Part shown: positions 49,938 through 50,471 of the stretch, piece by piece
How the letters are laid out: the number at the start of each line of letters is the position of its first letter
How positions within the stretch are numbered: position 1 is the stretch's first letter
Origin: Vulcanisaeta sp. JCM 14467
GTDB lineage: Archaea; Thermoproteota; Thermoprotei; Thermoproteales; Thermocladiaceae
NCBI RefSeq assembly: GCF_001316245.1
Contig: NZ_BBDM01000018.1
Coordinates: 1 to 50,471 of the forward strand
Direction of reading: 5' to 3'
Length of the DNA: 50,471 nucleotides
Made by a program: the position numbers and the translations under genes
Notes under the pieces: generated by a model
Told to the model about the DNA's origin: nothing
The model's input: the letters and a program-made list of their open reading frames with translations, nothing else
Database searches by the model: none

Positions 49938-50439
49938 ATGGGTTATTCCTACCTAATGTCCAGCGCCAGGGCTGTGCTTACGAGGGATGTGGATGGTGTT
50001 GACCTGGGCATAATCAGTATTGCCCCTGCCAAGCTGGTACGGTGATTAATGCGCCGCCCAGCGTGCTTGAGGTCCTCATTAAGCGTGGGGTTGCCTCGCT
50101 GCTTGATGAGGATAGGTTGGTAGTGAGGAGATTCTTAAGAGGGTTTGGCTTGAGAATAGGGCTCCGAGTGAGTTGCGTGAGTTGCCCAGGGATTTCTATG
50201 TGAGGGCTAGGCTTAGCATGGTTGGTGGTGACCAGAGGAGTGTTAGGTTGTTTGCCCAGCAGTTGCGTGAGTTGGCTCAGTTGAGGCTTAGGAAGATACT
50301 CATGCTCCTTGCCGTTAACCCGAGTATCGCTGATTCAAGGGATTTCCTGGATAAGTTGACGATTGAGGAGGAGGAGCTCGTTAAATCCATTACGCCGTTA
50401 ATTAAGGAGTTCCTGAACACGGTGGTGGGTCTGCAATGA
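49938..50439 (+). CDS. GINS complex subunit, Gins15/51-like (frameshifted)
   Basis: Bridging breaks near 50030 and 50125 gives about 167 residues: SAPAK-like N-terminal strands, VINAPPSVLEVLIKRGVASL, then ELRELPRDFYVRARLSMVGG and LRELAQLRLRKILMLLAVNP, ending EEEELVKSITPLIKEFLNTV. The 'L-P-x-D-F-Y' motif and the helical 'L-x-x-L-R-x-R-K-I' segment are typical of GINS, part of the replicative helicase complex with MCM and Cdc45/GAN. The next gene starts inside its stop (ATGA at 50436), a placement often used by MCM or other replication genes in archaea. Confidence 0.6.
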
Positions 50440-50471
50440 CGACGCCTGAGACTGCCAAGGCACAGAGGGTA
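50436..50471 (+). CDS. Start of a gene cut by the window end
   Basis: The ATG at 50436 overlaps the previous stop and opens MTTPETAKAQRV before the window ends. Nothing can be said of the product; in several archaea MCM lies here, which is only a guess. Confidence 0.4.
   Translation, partial: MTTPETAKAQRV

Overview
The window looks like a crenarchaeal (Thermoproteota) chromosome, most likely a Thermoproteales member near Vulcanisaeta or Caldivirga. The signs are archaeal-type TATA boxes about 25 to 30 bases before start codons with little or no leader, small introns inside both tRNA genes, ribosomal protein S30e, a GINS-like replication subunit, a tungsten aldehyde oxidoreductase, archaeal-type AAA ATPases and VapBC pairs. 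Species is inference; no rRNA is present.

The strongest overall signal is technical or evolutionary. At least twenty otherwise well conserved genes are split by single-base frameshifts, and where the lost base can be guessed it is usually one base missing from a run of two to four identical bases (S30e, speE, the CoA transferase three times, the GRE activase, DUF488). This looks more like residual indel error of a long-read assembly than real decay, so I annotate whole genes across the breaks and say where they lie.

Layout. 1-3.2 kb: tail of an ATPase, a three-gene DUF2283-like / unknown / DUF4258-like module, a glycosyltransferase fragment and a LAGLIDADG-like gene. 3.2-8.6 kb: S30e, then a small hydrophobic Cys-containing peptide, a membrane M48-type metalloprotease and a SpoIIM/DUF95-type membrane protein, facing two paralogous surface PQQ-repeat proteins. 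8.6-14.2 kb: nucleotidyltransferases, two ATPases, a methyltransferase and spermidine synthase. 14.2-29.6 kb: tRNA-Leu, then a metabolic block: CoA transferase, EF-Tu-like protein, tungsten AOR, three MFS transporters, an alpha/beta hydrolase, a glycyl radical enzyme with its activase, and a secreted-type esterase family protein. 29.6-30.7 kb: second copy of the three-gene module. 30.7-34 kb: nadA-nadB-nadC operon. 34.2-37.5 kb: quinol-type nitric oxide reductase, DUF488 and an HTH_10 regulator. 37.9-43.1 kb: initiator tRNA, GT2 glycosyltransferase, epimerase, PIN toxin pair, nucleotidyltransferase plus thymidylate-kinase-like pair. 43.2-50.5 kb: ATPase paralogous to the one at the window start, a half metallo-beta-lactamase domain, a coiled-coil nuclease-like protein, small membrane proteins, an OLD-like ATPase/TOPRIM gene with a tightly coupled partner, AbrB/PIN pair and a GINS-like gene.

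Best candidates for something new: (1) the repeated three-gene DUF2283-like/unknown/DUF4258-like module, a possible toxin-antitoxin system with an undescribed middle component; (2) the peptide / metalloprotease / DUF95 cluster, which resembles bacteriocin maturation loci; (3) an archaeal glycyl radical enzyme pathway with its own importer and esterase; (4) the OLD-like gene with its small overlapping partner.
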